Source: Thermus parvatiensis (GTDB lineage: Bacteria; Deinococcota; Deinococci; Deinococcales; Thermaceae). Taken from it: a stretch of DNA of 64,000 nt. This document shows positions 30,493 to 40,032 of this stretch, one piece after another. Position 1 is the first letter of the stretch; every line of letters starts with the position of its first letter. The position numbers and the translations under genes were made by a program. Under the pieces are notes generated by a model. That model was not told the DNA's origin, ran no database searches, and was given only the letters and a program-made list of their open reading frames with translations. The stretch is from assembly GCF_001535545.1 (NCBI RefSeq), contig NZ_CP014141.1:1-64000 (forward strand), read 5' to 3'.

Positions 30493-31374
30493 ATGCGGTG
30501 GCTTCTTCTAGCGAAGCAACTGGCCCTCGGGGGGGCGGCGGCCCTCGAGGGGGTGATGATGAAGGCCCCCTGGGCCTGGGCCCTGGCGGTGCGCCTGCCG
30601 GACGGAAGGATCCACGTGGAACGCCACGAGGAAAGGGCCCTCACCGAGCGCTACCCCTGGACGAGGCTTCCCCTCCTCCGGGGGGTGGTGGCCCTCTTTG
30701 ACGCCCTTTCCGTGAGCTACCGAGCCCTGGCGCGGAGCGCCGAGCTCGCCGGGGGCGAGGAGGTTCCCCGGGGGGCGCTTTGGGGGACGGTGGCGGTGAG
30801 CCTCCTTGTCGGGATCGCCCTTTTCATCGTCTTCCCCGGCTTCCTCGCCGGACTTTTCGTGGACGCCGCCCGCCACCCCGCGCTCTACAACCTCCTCGCG
30901 GGCCTCCTCAAGGTGGGGATTTTGGTGGGCTACCTCCTCTTCATCCGGCGCATGCCGGAGATCCGCCGCTTCTTCATGTACCACGGGGCGGAGCACAAGG
31001 CCATCCACGCCTACGAGAAGGGGCTTCCCCTCACCGTGGAGAACGTCCTGGCCCAGCCCCGCTTCCACCCCCGGTGCGGCACCACCTTCATCGCCTTCGT
31101 CATCGTGGTCTCGGTCCTGGTCTACAGCCTCATCCCCGCCCCCGAGGTGCTCTGGTGGCGGCTCCTCGCCCGGGTCCTCTTCCTGCCCCTGGTGGCGGCT
31201 TTGGCCTATGAGCTCCTCTACTTCTCCGCCCGGCACCAGGACCCCTTCTCCCGCCTCTTCCGGGAGCTCGGCTTCCGCTTCCAGGCCCTCACCGTGGCCG
31301 AGCCCACCCCGGAGATGGTGGAGGTGGCCATCAGGAGCACCGAGGCAGCCCTAGGGGAGAGGGTGGTGGCATGA
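30493..31374 (+). CDS. DUF1385 membrane protein (YqhQ-like)
   Basis: The 293-residue protein has ALGGAAALEGVMMKAP near the N-terminus. Several membrane helices follow, then the family hallmarks YHGAEHKAIHAYEKG and RFHPRCGTTFIAFVIVV. The His, Glu and Cys residues in these motifs look like a metal site. The function is unknown. The start at 30493 follows GGGAGGG. Its stop overlaps the mnmA start by ATGA, so the two are coupled. Confidence 0.85.
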   Translation: MRWLLLAKQLALGGAAALEGVMMKAPWAWALAVRLPDGRIHVERHEERALTERYPWTRLPLLRGVVALFDALSVSYRALARSAELAGGEEVPRGALWGTVAVSLLVGIALFIVFPGFLAGLFVDAARHPALYNLLAGLLKVGILVGYLLFIRRMPEIRRFFMYHGAEHKAIHAYEKGLPLTVENVLAQPRFHPRCGTTFIAFVIVVSVLVYSLIPAPEVLWWRLLARVLFLPLVAALAYELLYFSARHQDPFSRLFRELGFRFQALTVAEPTPEMVEVAIRSTEAALGERVVA

Positions 31375-32474
31375 AGCGGGTTCTCGTGGCCATGTCCGGG
31401 GGGGTGGACTCCTCCGTGGCCGCCCTCCTCCTCAAGGAGGCGGGCTACGAGGTGGTGGGGGCCATGATGCGCTTCTGGCCCGACCTTCCGCCCCCAAGCC
31501 TAGAGGCGGGGAAGCCCCGGGCCTGGGAGAGCTGCTGCACCCCGGACGCCGCCTACGAGGCGAGGCGGGTGGCGGACCGCCTGGGCATCCCCTTCTACCT
31601 CCTGGACTACCGGGAGGTCTTTGAGGAGGAGATCATCTCCCCCTTCCTCCAGGACTACGCCCAGGGGCGCACCCCGAACCCCTGCGCCCGGTGCAACACC
31701 TTCGTCAAGTTCGGGGCCCTCCTCAAGCAGGCGAGAAGGCTCGGCCTGGACTACGTGGCCACGGGCCACTACGTGCGGAAGGAGGGCCTTGCCCTCCTTA
31801 GGGGCCTAGACCCCAACAAGGACCAGACCTACTTCCTCTGGGGCACCCCCAAGGAGGCCCTTCCCCACCTCCTCTTCCCCGTGGGGGGGCTCACCAAGCC
31901 CGAGGTGCGGGCCCTCGCCGAGAAGGCGGGCCTCCCTACGGCGAGGAGGCCCGAAAGCCAGAACCTCTGCTTCGTGGCCGGCGACCTCAAAGGCTTCCTC
32001 AAGGAGCGCCTGAAGCCCAGGCCTGGCCCTCTCGTGGACGCCCTCACGGGGGAGGTGGTGGGGGAGCACGAGGGGGCAAGCCTCTACACCCTGGGCCAGA
32101 GGAAGGGCCTCGGGCTTTACAAGACCCACCTGGAGCGGTACGTGGTGGGGGTGGACCCCGAGAGGAACGTGGTCTACGTGGGCCCCAAGGAGGCCTGCTA
32201 CTTTGAGGGCCTGGAAGGGGAAGGCCTCAACCTCCTCGCCGAGCTTCCCGAGGAGGTGGAGGTCCAGGTGCGCTACCGCACGCCCCCCGTGCGGGCCAAG
32301 GTGGAGTCCCTAAGCCCCTTGCGCCTCCGCTTTGCCCACCCCGTCTTCGCCGTGACCCCAGGGCAGAGCGCCGTCTTCTACCGGGGGGAGAGGCTCCTTG
32401 GGGGGGCGGTGATCCGAAGGGGGCTTTACAACCTGACGGGCCTCGAGGATCCCCGCGCCTTGACCTTCTCCTGA
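31371..32474 (+). CDS. mnmA: tRNA-specific 2-thiouridylase MnmA
   Basis: MnmA adds sulfur to U34 of Glu, Gln and Lys tRNAs using ATP and a persulfide. The sequence shows the PP-loop VLVAMSGGVDSSVAALLL, the catalytic NPCARCNTFVKF (first Cys), YVATGHYVR and NLCFVAGD (second Cys). NKDQTYFLWG and a C-terminal barrel end at 32474. It has 367 residues and an intact frame. In Thermus, thiolation supports tRNA stability at high temperature, but the heat-related s2T54 is made by other proteins. Confidence 0.95.
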   Translation: MKRVLVAMSGGVDSSVAALLLKEAGYEVVGAMMRFWPDLPPPSLEAGKPRAWESCCTPDAAYEARRVADRLGIPFYLLDYREVFEEEIISPFLQDYAQGRTPNPCARCNTFVKFGALLKQARRLGLDYVATGHYVRKEGLALLRGLDPNKDQTYFLWGTPKEALPHLLFPVGGLTKPEVRALAEKAGLPTARRPESQNLCFVAGDLKGFLKERLKPRPGPLVDALTGEVVGEHEGASLYTLGQRKGLGLYKTHLERYVVGVDPERNVVYVGPKEACYFEGLEGEGLNLLAELPEEVEVQVRYRTPPVRAKVESLSPLRLRFAHPVFAVTPGQSAVFYRGERLLGGAVIRRGLYNLTGLEDPRALTFS

Positions 32475-32510
32475 CAAAACCCGGTCAGAGTGTAGGTGGG
32501 AGGTTGAACG

Positions 32511-33476
32511 ATGCGAAAGGCACTCGGTCTTGCGATCCTGGCCCTAGCGGGCACGGCCTTGGCCCAGATCCGGGCGGACGGCTCCTCCACCGTCTACCCC
32601 ATTACCCAGGCGGTGGCGGAGGAGTTCACCGCCCGCAACCCCAACATCCGCGTGGTGGTGGCCTTCTCCGGAACGGGCGGTGGCTTCAAGAAGTTCTGCC
32701 GGGGAGAAACGGACATCCAAAACGCCAGCCGGCCCATCCGGCCGGAGGAGCTCGAGGTCTGCCAGAAGAACGGCATCCAGTTCATTGAGCTCCCCGTGGC
32801 CTACGACGCCCTCACCGTCATCGTCAACCCCAAGAACACCTGGGCCACCTGCCTGAAGACCCAGGAGCTCAAGGCCATCTGGGAACCCAACTCCAAAATC
32901 CAGCGCTGGAGCCAGATCCGCCCGGGCTGGCCCAACCAGCCCCTAAGGCTCTACGGGGCCGGGGCGGACTCCGGCACTTTTGACTACTTCACCGAGGCCA
33001 TCGTGGGCAAGTCCAAGGCCATCCGCACCGACTACCAGCCCACGGAGGACGACAACGTCACCATCAAGGGAGTTGCCGGGGACACCTACGCCATGGGCTT
33101 CCTGGGTTACGCCTACTACGAGGAAAACAAGGACAAGGTAAAGGCCGTGGCCATTGCCCACGGCAAGGGGTGCGTCCTGCCCTCCCGGGAGACGGTCCTG
33201 GACGGCACCTACCAGCCCCTTTCCCGGCCCCTTTTCATCTACGTGAACGTAAAGAGCCTGGACCGGCCCGAGGTGCAGGCCTTCGTGGACTTCTACCTCT
33301 CCCCCGCCGCCCGCAGGGCCATCCGCTCCACCGGGTACGTGGAGCTCCCCAGCGAGGCCTACCGCATCGGCCAAGAGCTGGTGAAGCGGAGGAAGACAGG
33401 CACCTTCTTCATGGAGCTCCCTGCGGGCACGCCCCTCTCCAAGTTCATCCAGGAGCTGGATAAGGAGCTTCGCTAA
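32511..33476 (+). CDS. pstS: Phosphate ABC transporter substrate-binding protein PstS
   Basis: This 321-residue periplasmic protein has a signal peptide (MRKALGLAILALAGTALAQI, cut after ALA). The phosphate-binding motifs ADGSSTVYPITQAVAEEF, SGTGGGFKKFCRGETDIQNA and YGAGADSGTFDYFTEAI follow. No lipobox cysteine is visible, so it is likely a soluble periplasmic protein. It heads the pst operon pstS-C-A-B and is separated from pstC by a strong terminator hairpin. An inverted repeat CTGAC...GTCAG (32471-32488) upstream could be a control site. Confidence 0.92.
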   Translation: MRKALGLAILALAGTALAQIRADGSSTVYPITQAVAEEFTARNPNIRVVVAFSGTGGGFKKFCRGETDIQNASRPIRPEELEVCQKNGIQFIELPVAYDALTVIVNPKNTWATCLKTQELKAIWEPNSKIQRWSQIRPGWPNQPLRLYGAGADSGTFDYFTEAIVGKSKAIRTDYQPTEDDNVTIKGVAGDTYAMGFLGYAYYEENKDKVKAVAIAHGKGCVLPSRETVLDGTYQPLSRPLFIYVNVKSLDRPEVQAFVDFYLSPAARRAIRSTGYVELPSEAYRIGQELVKRRKTGTFFMELPAGTPLSKFIQELDKELR

Positions 33477-33488
33477 CCCTGGGCTCCA

Positions 33489-33518
33489 GGGGGTGGGGGG
33501 TACCCCCCACCCCCTTTT
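33489..33518 (+). terminator. Perfect hairpin with T tract between pstS and pstC
   Basis: The 26-base palindrome GGGGGTGGGGGG/TACC-type (33489-33514) is followed directly by TTTT. It probably stops part of the transcripts after pstS so that binding protein is made in excess. Confidence 0.75.
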
Positions 33519-33532
33519 AGAATGGGGTAGGC

Positions 33533-34435
33533 ATGGAGATCCTGAAGCAGCGGCCCTCCCGGCACCCTGTGGAACGCCTCACCCTCCTCGTCCTCCTTCT
33601 TCTCTCCTCCGTCACCCTCCTCACCACCCTGGGGGTGATCCTGAGCCTTCTTGGGGACGTGGTCCAGTTTTTCCGCCGGGTGCCCCTCGCCGAGTTCCTC
33701 TTCGCCCCCGAGTGGACCCCTCTTTTCGCCGAGCCCCGGTACGGCATCGCCCCTCTCCTCGCCGGCACCTTCCTGGTGACGGCCATCGCCCTCTTCGTGG
33801 CCGTACCGTTGGGCCTCGCCCTCGCCGTTTACGTTTCCGAGTACCTGCCTTCGGACAAGCGGGCCCGGGTGCTCGGGGTGCTGGAGCTCTTCGGAGGCAT
33901 CCCCACGGTGGTCTTCGGCTACTTCGCCCTTCTTTTCGTCACCCCCCTCCTGCAAAAGGTCATCCCCGGCCTAAGCCTCTTTAACCCCCTTTCGGCGGGT
34001 CTAGTGATGGGCTTCGCCATCCTGCCCTACGTCTCCAACGTGGCCGCCGACGCCATGCAGTCCGTGCCCCGGAGCATCCGGGAAGCCGCCTACGCCCTGG
34101 GGGCAAGGCCCTACGAGGTGGCCCTCAAGGTGGTCCTCCCGGCGGCTCTTTCCGGCGTGATCGCCGCCATCATCCTCGCCGCAAGCCGCGCCATCGGGGA
34201 GACCATGATCGTGGCCATCGCCGCCGGGCAACGCCCTACCCTCACCCTGGACCCCCGAGAAACCATCGCCACCATGACGAGCTACATCGTCCAGGCGGCC
34301 ACCGGGGACCAGCCCGTGGGCTCCACTGCTTACTACGCCCTCTTCGCCGTGGGCTTCACCCTCTTCCTCCTCACCCTCGCCCTAAACGTCCTGGCCCAGT
34401 ACATCGTGGAACGCTACCGGGAGCGGTATGAATAG
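33533..34435 (+). CDS. pstC: Phosphate ABC transporter permease PstC
   Basis: The 300-residue permease has six membrane segments, including TLLVLLLLSSVTLLTTLGVI-like helix 1 and AVYVSEYLPSDKRARVLGVL. The EAA loop is AADAMQSVPRSIREAAYALGA, which contacts PstB. The ending [11 protein letters not shown] overlaps the pstA start. It forms the channel with PstA. Confidence 0.92.
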   Translation: MEILKQRPSRHPVERLTLLVLLLLSSVTLLTTLGVILSLLGDVVQFFRRVPLAEFLFAPEWTPLFAEPRYGIAPLLAGTFLVTAIALFVAVPLGLALAVYVSEYLPSDKRARVLGVLELFGGIPTVVFGYFALLFVTPLLQKVIPGLSLFNPLSAGLVMGFAILPYVSNVAADAMQSVPRSIREAAYALGARPYEVALKVVLPAALSGVIAAIILAASRAIGETMIVAIAAGQRPTLTLDPRETIATMTSYIVQAATGDQPVGSTAYYALFAVGFTLFLLTLALNVLAQYIVERYRERYE

Positions 34436-35633
34436 AACCCCTACCCCAGAAGCCTTCGGTCAAGACCCCTGGAAGGCCCGCATTGACCGGGTCTTCGCCC
34501 GGGCCCTCGTCCTCCCCCTCCTCCTGGCCCTAGGGCTTCTCGCCCTCCTCCTCGGGGACACCCTCTACCGCAGCGTTTCCGTCCAGGTGGTGCGGGCCGA
34601 CATGGGGCCCGGGCACACCTACCCCTTCGGCCTTTCGGCGGAGACCATCCTGCGGCAGGAGCTCCTGGCCCAGGGCTACACCGAGGAGGAGGCGGCCTTC
34701 ATGCTCCAAGACCCCAAGGAGCGCAACGCCCTCTTCCTGCAAAACCGGGTGGAGCTCATGTGGAACACCCACGAGGGCCCCTTCCGCTACGTGGTCACCA
34801 ACGTCTACGACGAGCGGGTGGCGGACTTTTCCTTGGCGGAAGGGCTTCGGCGCTGGAACGAGCTAAAGGCGAACCTTCAGGAAGGAGAGCGCCTGGTCTT
34901 AAACCCCTGGCTGGACCAGACCTTCCTCACCCGCCCCCCTTCCCGCTCGCCCCTCACGGCGGGGATCGGGGTGGCCATCTGGGGCACGGTCTGGGTTCTC
35001 TCCCTAGCCCTTTTCTTCGCCATCCCGGTGGGGATCGGGACCGCCATCCTTCTGGAGGAGTACTTGCGGGAGGGCCGGCTTTCCCGGATCCTCGAGGTCA
35101 ACCTCCGAAACCTGGCCGGGGTCCCCTCCATCGTCTACGGGCTTTTGGGCCTGGCCCTCTTCGTGCGGGGGATGGGGCTTGGTCCCTCGGTCCTGGCCGC
35201 CGCCCTCACCCTGGGGCTTTTGGGCATCCCGGTCATCGTGGTCACCGCCCGGGAGGCCCTGAGGGCCGTCCCCGATTCCCTGCGTTTGGCGGCCTTCGCC
35301 CTGGGAGCCACCCAGAGGCAGGTGGTCTTCCGGGTCGTGGTGCCCGCCGCCTTGCCCGGGATGGTCACCGGGGTGATCCTCTCCGCCGCCCGGCTCATCG
35401 GGGAGGCAGCCCCCCTCCTCCTGGTGGGGGCGGCGGCCTACGTGCCCTTCGCCCCCACGGGCCCCCTTTCCCAGTACACGGTGATCCCGGTGCAGATCTA
35501 CCTTTGGATCAGCCAGAACCAGCCCGAGTTCGCCCGGGTAGCGGCGGCGGGCATCCTGGTGATGCTTCTTCTCCTTTCCGCCCTCTACCTTATGGCCCTT
35601 TACCTCAGGAACCGCTTTAGGAGGGAATGGTGA
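34428..35633 (+). CDS. pstA: Phosphate ABC transporter permease PstA with an enlarged periplasmic segment
   Basis: This 401-residue permease has helix 1 ([20 protein letters not shown]). About 110 hydrophilic residues follow ([15 protein letters not shown]... [18 protein letters not shown]) before helix 2 ([20 protein letters not shown]). A standard core with EAA loop [20 protein letters not shown] completes it. Usual PstA proteins are near 280-300 residues, so the insert accounts for the length. It overlaps pstC by eight bases and pstB by seven. Confidence 0.9.
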   Translation: MNRTPTPEAFGQDPWKARIDRVFARALVLPLLLALGLLALLLGDTLYRSVSVQVVRADMGPGHTYPFGLSAETILRQELLAQGYTEEEAAFMLQDPKERNALFLQNRVELMWNTHEGPFRYVVTNVYDERVADFSLAEGLRRWNELKANLQEGERLVLNPWLDQTFLTRPPSRSPLTAGIGVAIWGTVWVLSLALFFAIPVGIGTAILLEEYLREGRLSRILEVNLRNLAGVPSIVYGLLGLALFVRGMGLGPSVLAAALTLGLLGIPVIVVTAREALRAVPDSLRLAAFALGATQRQVVFRVVVPAALPGMVTGVILSAARLIGEAAPLLLVGAAAYVPFAPTGPLSQYTVIPVQIYLWISQNQPEFARVAAAGILVMLLLLSALYLMALYLRNRFRREW

Positions 35634-36442
35634 GCCTGGAGCAGCTGAAAGAGCACCAGACCGTGCGCACCGACCCGGTGCCGGAAAGCCAGGCCTTGGT
35701 GGACGTGCGCCAGCTAAGCCTCTGGTACGGGACGAAACAGGCCCTTTACGACATCTCCGTGCGCTTTCCCAAAAACCAGGTCACGGCCATCATCGGCCCC
35801 TCGGGGTGCGGAAAGAGCACCCTCCTCCGCTCCCTCAACCGCATGAACGACCTGGTGCCCGGGGTGCGGGTGAAAGGGGAGGTCCTCTACGAAGGGGTGA
35901 ACATCTACGATCCCCGGGTGGACCCGGTGGCGGTGCGGCGCCACATCGGCATGGTCTTCCAGAAGCCCAACCCCTTCCCCAAGACCATCTTTGAGAACGT
36001 GGCCTTCGGCCTACGGCTCATGGGGGTGAAGGGGAGCGAGCTGGAAGACCGGGTGGTGGAGGCCTTAAAGCGGGCCGCCCTATGGGAAGAGGTCAAGGAC
36101 CGCTTCAAGAAGGAAAGCGGCCTGAGGCTTTCCGGCGGGCAGCAGCAAAGGCTTTGCATCGCCCGGGCCATCGCCGTGGAGCCGCCCCTCCTCCTCATGG
36201 ACGAACCCACGAGCGCCTTGGACCCCATCGCCACCCAGGCCATTGAAGACCTGATCCTGGAGCTGAAGGAGCGCTACACGGTCGTCATCGTCACGCACAA
36301 CATGCAACAGGCTGCCCGGGTCTCCGACCGCACCCTTTTCATGCACCTAGGGGTCCTGGTGGAGGAAGGCCCCACCGAGGTGATCTTCACCAAGCCCAAG
36401 CACCCTTACACCGAGGCCTATATCACCGGGCGCTTCGGCTAA
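35627..36442 (+). CDS. pstB: Phosphate import ATP-binding protein PstB
   Basis: The 271-residue ATPase has Walker [19 protein letters not shown] and the signature [16 protein letters not shown]. Walker B is [15 protein letters not shown] and the His loop is [36 protein letters not shown] near the end is typical of PstB. It is the last pst gene, and no phoU follows. The next gene starts ten bases later. Confidence 0.95.
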   Translation: MVSLEQLKEHQTVRTDPVPESQALVDVRQLSLWYGTKQALYDISVRFPKNQVTAIIGPSGCGKSTLLRSLNRMNDLVPGVRVKGEVLYEGVNIYDPRVDPVAVRRHIGMVFQKPNPFPKTIFENVAFGLRLMGVKGSELEDRVVEALKRAALWEEVKDRFKKESGLRLSGGQQQRLCIARAIAVEPPLLLMDEPTSALDPIATQAIEDLILELKERYTVVIVTHNMQQAARVSDRTLFMHLGVLVEEGPTEVIFTKPKHPYTEAYITGRFG

Positions 36443-36451
36443 AATCGGCCC

Positions 36452-37624
36452 ATGTCGCCCCTTGCCCTCCTCTTCCTCACCCTCTTCAACAGCGTCCTGG
36501 GCCTCTCCATCCTCTTCCCCATCCTGGGGCCTTTGGGCAGGGCGCTGGGCCTCACCGAGGTCCAGGTGGGCCTCTTCTCCACGGGCTACGCCCTCATGCA
36601 GTTCCTCCTTTCCCCCTACTGGGGGAGGCGAAGCGAGAAGGGGCGGAAGCCCGTCCTCCTTCTGGGCATCCTGGGCTTCGCGGCGAGCTTTTTCCTCTTT
36701 GGCCTCTTCGCCCTCCTCGGGCAAAAGGGCCTTCTCCCGGGAGGCCTCCTTTTCCCCCTCCTCCTTTTGGCGAGGCTTTTGGGCGGGGCCTTCAGCGCCG
36801 CCACCCTGCCCACGGCCCAGGCCTACGTGGCCGACGTTACGGGGCGGGAGAACCGCACCGCGGGCATGGCCCTCTTGGGGGCGGCCTTTGGCCTGGCGGT
36901 GATCCTGGGGCCCGCCCTGGGGGCGGGGCTTGCCGCCCTCTTCGGCCTCCTCGCCCCCGTCTTCTTCTCGGCGGGGATCGCCCTCCTAAACGCCCTTTTC
37001 GTCTATCTGGTCCTCCCCGAGTCCAAACCCCGGGGGACCGAGGCCGGGGCGCGGCTTTCCCCCTTTGACCCCAGGGTCTTCCCCCTCCTCCTCCTCGGCC
37101 TCGCCCTCAATCTTTCCAGCGTGGCCCTGGAGCAGACCATCGCCTTCTACTTCCAGGACCGGCTTCTCCTCGGCGGGGTGGAAACGGCCCAGAAGGTGGG
37201 CCTGGCCCTGGTCCTCTATGGGGTCGTGGCCGTCTTCGTCCAGGGTGTCCTGGTCCGCAAGACCGGCTGGCCCCCGAGGGTCCTCCTCTCCTTAGGCCTT
37301 CCCCTGGGGATCCTGGGCTTCGTCCTCCTGGTCTACGCGAAGACCTTCTGGGCCCTGGCCCTGGGCCTCGCCCTCCAGGGGGCGGGGCAGGGGCTCGCCC
37401 TCCCCGGGGTCACGGCGGCCCTTTCCTTGGCCGTGGGCGAGGGGGAGCAGGGCCTGGTGGCGGGGCTCAACAGCTCCGCCCAGGCCCTGGGGAGGATGCT
37501 CGGGCCCATCGTGGGCACGGGGCTTTACCGCCTAGCCCCTGAGGGGCCCTATATCCTTGGGGCCTCCCTTCTCCTCCTTGTCCTCCTCTTCCTCCCCGCC
37601 CTCTTCCGCAGGGTAAAGCTCTAA
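36452..37624 (+). CDS. MFS-type transporter
   Basis: The 390-residue protein has about twelve membrane segments. The loop GRRSEKGRKPVLLLGILGF between helices 2 and 3 is the MFS signature motif A (usually GxLaDrxGrkxxl). A second copy lies at RKTGWPPRVLLSLGLPLG. It resembles bacterial multidrug-efflux MFS proteins. The substrate is not predictable. It sits close behind pstB and directly before recF, whose ATG overlaps its stop codon. Confidence 0.85.
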   Translation: MSPLALLFLTLFNSVLGLSILFPILGPLGRALGLTEVQVGLFSTGYALMQFLLSPYWGRRSEKGRKPVLLLGILGFAASFFLFGLFALLGQKGLLPGGLLFPLLLLARLLGGAFSAATLPTAQAYVADVTGRENRTAGMALLGAAFGLAVILGPALGAGLAALFGLLAPVFFSAGIALLNALFVYLVLPESKPRGTEAGARLSPFDPRVFPLLLLGLALNLSSVALEQTIAFYFQDRLLLGGVETAQKVGLALVLYGVVAVFVQGVLVRKTGWPPRVLLSLGLPLGILGFVLLVYAKTFWALALGLALQGAGQGLALPGVTAALSLAVGEGEQGLVAGLNSSAQALGRMLGPIVGTGLYRLAPEGPYILGASLLLLVLLFLPALFRRVKL

Positions 37625-38653
37625 TGCGGTTGCTCCTCTTCCGGCAGCGGAACTTTCGCAACCTGGCCCTGGAAGCCTACCGCCCCCCGCCGGGCCTTTC
37701 CGCCCTGGTGGGGGCCAACGCCCAGGGGAAGACGAGCCTCCTCCTGGGGATCCACCTGGCCCTAGGGGGGAGGTCCCCCTGGGCCTTGCCGACCTCGTCC
37801 GCTTCGGGGAGGAGGAGGCCTGGCTCCACGCCGAGGTGGAAACGGAGCTTGGGGCCTACCGCCTGGAGCACCGCTTAGGCCCCGGGGGGCGGGAGGTCTT
37901 CCTGAACGGGAAGCGGGTGGGCCTTCGGGCCCTTTGGGAGCTTCCCGGCTCGGTCCTTGTCTCCCCTCTGGACCTCGAGGTGGTCCTCGGGGCCAAGGAG
38001 GAAAGGCGGGCCTACCTGGACCGGCTCATCGCCCGCTTCTCCCGCCGCTACGCCGCCCTCCTCTCCGCCTACGAGAAGGCGCTGCGCCAGCGGAACGCCC
38101 TCCTCAAGGCTGGAGGGGAGGGCCTTTCCGCCTGGGACCGGGAACTCGCCCGCTACGGGGACGAGATCGTGGCCCTGCGGCGCCGCTTCCTCCGGCGCTT
38201 CACCCCCATCCTGCGGGAGGTCCATGCCGCCCTCGCCCCCAAGGAGGCGGGGCTTCGCCTGGAGGAGACCGCAGGGGAAGGGGTGCTCCGGGCCCTCGAG
38301 GCCAGCCGGGCCGAGGAGCGGGAGCGGGGCCAGACCCTGGTGGGGCCCCACCGCGACGACCTGGTCTTCCTCCTGGAGGGACGCCCCGCCCACCGGTTTG
38401 CCAGCCGCGGGGAAGCCAAGACCCTGGCCCTGGCCCTGCGCCTCGCCGAGCACCGCCTTCTCGCCGAGCACCACGGCGAGCCCCCCCTCCTCCTTGTGGA
38501 CGAGTGGGGGGAGGAGCTGGACGAGGCCCGCAGGCGGGCCATCCTCGTCTACGCCGAGGCCCTGCCCCAAGCCATCCTGGCGGGGCTGGAAGCCCCCCGG
38601 GGGTGCCGGTATGCTCGGTGGTACGAGGGGTGGTCCTGTGCCCTGGCGCCTGA
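37624..38653 (+). CDS. recF: DNA replication/repair ATPase RecF, two frameshifts
   Basis: RecF is an SMC-like ATPase that loads RecA at gaps. Walker A is ALVGANAQGKTSLLLGIHLA and the signature region is FASRGEAKTLALALRLAEHR. Walker B is PPLLLVDEWGEELDEARRRA. One G is missing near 37764-37770 and one base in the CG run at 38594-38602. Restoring both gives 343 residues, ending VVLCPGA at 38653. It overlaps the start of the DUF721 gene by 16 bases. The order recF then DUF721 is common in bacteria. Confidence 0.92.
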
Positions 38654-39396
38654 AGGAGGTGATCCCCGAGGCCCTGAAGCGGGCCGGGGGCAAGGAGAGG
38701 CTCAGAAGGGGCCTCGTCCTCGCCGCCTGGCGGGAGGTGGCGGGAAAAGACCTCGCCCGCTTCACGGAGGCGGTGGCCCTGGAGGGGGGTGTCCTCGTGG
38801 TCCACGTGCCCGACCCCGTGGTGGGCCACCAGCTCACCTACACCCGCCTCGCCCTCCTCCGCCGCTACGAGGAGCGCTTCCCCGGGACGGTGCGGGAGAT
38901 CCGGTTCCAGGTGGGCCCCATCGAGGCGGAAGGGGGAGAGGCCCCTTCGCCCTCGGACCCCGGCCGCCTGCGGGAGGCGGGCCGCAAGGCCCTGGCCCTG
39001 GCGGAAAAGGCCCCCCCGGAGCTCCGGGAGCGGGTAGCCCGGGCCGCCCTGGCCCTCTTCCAGAGGCAGCGGGGGGACCCCTGCCCCATCTGCCAAGCGT
39101 TGAGCGAGACCCATCCCTGCCCCACCTGCCGCCGCCACCTGGAAGACCCCGGGGTGCGGCGGGCGGCGGAGCGGCTTATGCGGGGCCAGGAGGCGGGCCT
39201 CGAGGGGGACGCCCTCCAAGCCGCCCGCCACTTAGCCCGGGAAAACCTCCTCGCCCAGATGCGGGACCTTTACCCCGAGGCCCTGCGGAGCGAGGAGTTC
39301 CGCCCCCTCCTCGCCGACCTGGCCCGCCGCTACCGCAGCCTCTTCCCCCAGGAGCCCCTGCCCGAAGGGGTGCGGAGCCTGCTTAAGGAGGGCTGA
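38638..39396 (+). CDS. DUF721/DciA-like protein with a Cys-rich insert
   Basis: This 252-residue protein begins VPWRLKEVIPEALKRAGGKE and shows the DUF721 (DciA) core ALVLAAWREVAGKDLARFTE-like region and VHVPDPVVGHQLTYTRLALL. The C-terminal half carries CPICQA...CPTCRRHLEDPGV, a four-cysteine zinc-ribbon-like motif, and a long helical tail. DciA proteins help load the replicative helicase. The start is GTG at 38638 inside the end of recF. The zinc motif is seen directly, but its role is unknown. Confidence 0.8.
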   Translation: MPWRLKEVIPEALKRAGGKERLRRGLVLAAWREVAGKDLARFTEAVALEGGVLVVHVPDPVVGHQLTYTRLALLRRYEERFPGTVREIRFQVGPIEAEGGEAPSPSDPGRLREAGRKALALAEKAPPELRERVARAALALFQRQRGDPCPICQALSETHPCPTCRRHLEDPGVRRAAERLMRGQEAGLEGDALQAARHLARENLLAQMRDLYPEALRSEEFRPLLADLARRYRSLFPQEPLPEGVRSLLKEG

Positions 39397-40032
39397 ATGC
39401 GCCGCGCCTTTCTCCTCGCCTTCCTGAGCCTTGCTCTGGCCCAGGCCACCTACACCGTGGCCCCCGGGGACACACTCTTCTCCATCGCCCGCAGGCACGG
39501 CACCACCGTGGAAGCCCTCATGCGCTTAAACGGCCTTTCCTCTCCGGAGATCAAGGTGGGACAGGTCCTGAGGCTTCCCGAAGGGGGCGAGGCGCCTTCG
39601 CCCCCTCCCCCAGAGCCGGAAGCCCTGGATCCGGAAAGCCCCCTCCTACGGACCGTCCTCCGCTACCTGGGCGTGCCTTACAAGTACGGGGCGAACTCCG
39701 CTTTGGCCTTGGACTGCTCCGCCTTCGTGGCCCAGGTCTACGCCGAGCTGGGCGTGGCCCTCCCCCGGACCACCAAGGAGCAGTACCGCACCCTTCCCCC
39801 CGTTGAAGGGCCTTTGCGCCCTGGGGATCTGGTCTTCTTCAGCTTTGGGGGGAAGGAGGTGGACCACGTGGGGATCTACCTGGGCCGGGGGGTCTTCGCC
39901 CACGCCTCTAGCTACGGAAGCCGGGTGGTCATAGAGAGCCTCGAGGCCCCCTTCTACCGGAAGGTCTACCGGGGGGCGAGGCGGGTCATGGCCAGTCCGG
40001 AACCTCCCCCCGCGCCTTCCGCAACGCCATGA
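39397..40032 (+). CDS. LysM - NlpC/P60 cell-wall endopeptidase
   Basis: The 211-residue protein has a signal peptide ([14 protein letters not shown]) and a LysM peptidoglycan-binding domain ([20 protein letters not shown]...[10 protein letters not shown]). A Pro-rich linker follows, then an NlpC/P60 domain with the catalytic Cys in [17 protein letters not shown] and the His in [20 protein letters not shown]. It should hydrolyse peptide stems in the periplasm. It begins directly after the DUF721 stop and overlaps the convergent nitroreductase gene by 47 bases. Confidence 0.92.
   Translation: MRRAFLLAFLSLALAQATYTVAPGDTLFSIARRHGTTVEALMRLNGLSSPEIKVGQVLRLPEGGEAPSPPPPEPEALDPESPLLRTVLRYLGVPYKYGANSALALDCSAFVAQVYAELGVALPRTTKEQYRTLPPVEGPLRPGDLVFFSFGGKEVDHVGIYLGRGVFAHASSYGSRVVIESLEAPFYRKVYRGARRVMASPEPPPAPSATP

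Noticed and set aside
30453-30644. Longer start for the M17 aminopeptidase.
   Set aside because: It would run through the start of the divergent DUF1385 gene and past the TAAAAC box.
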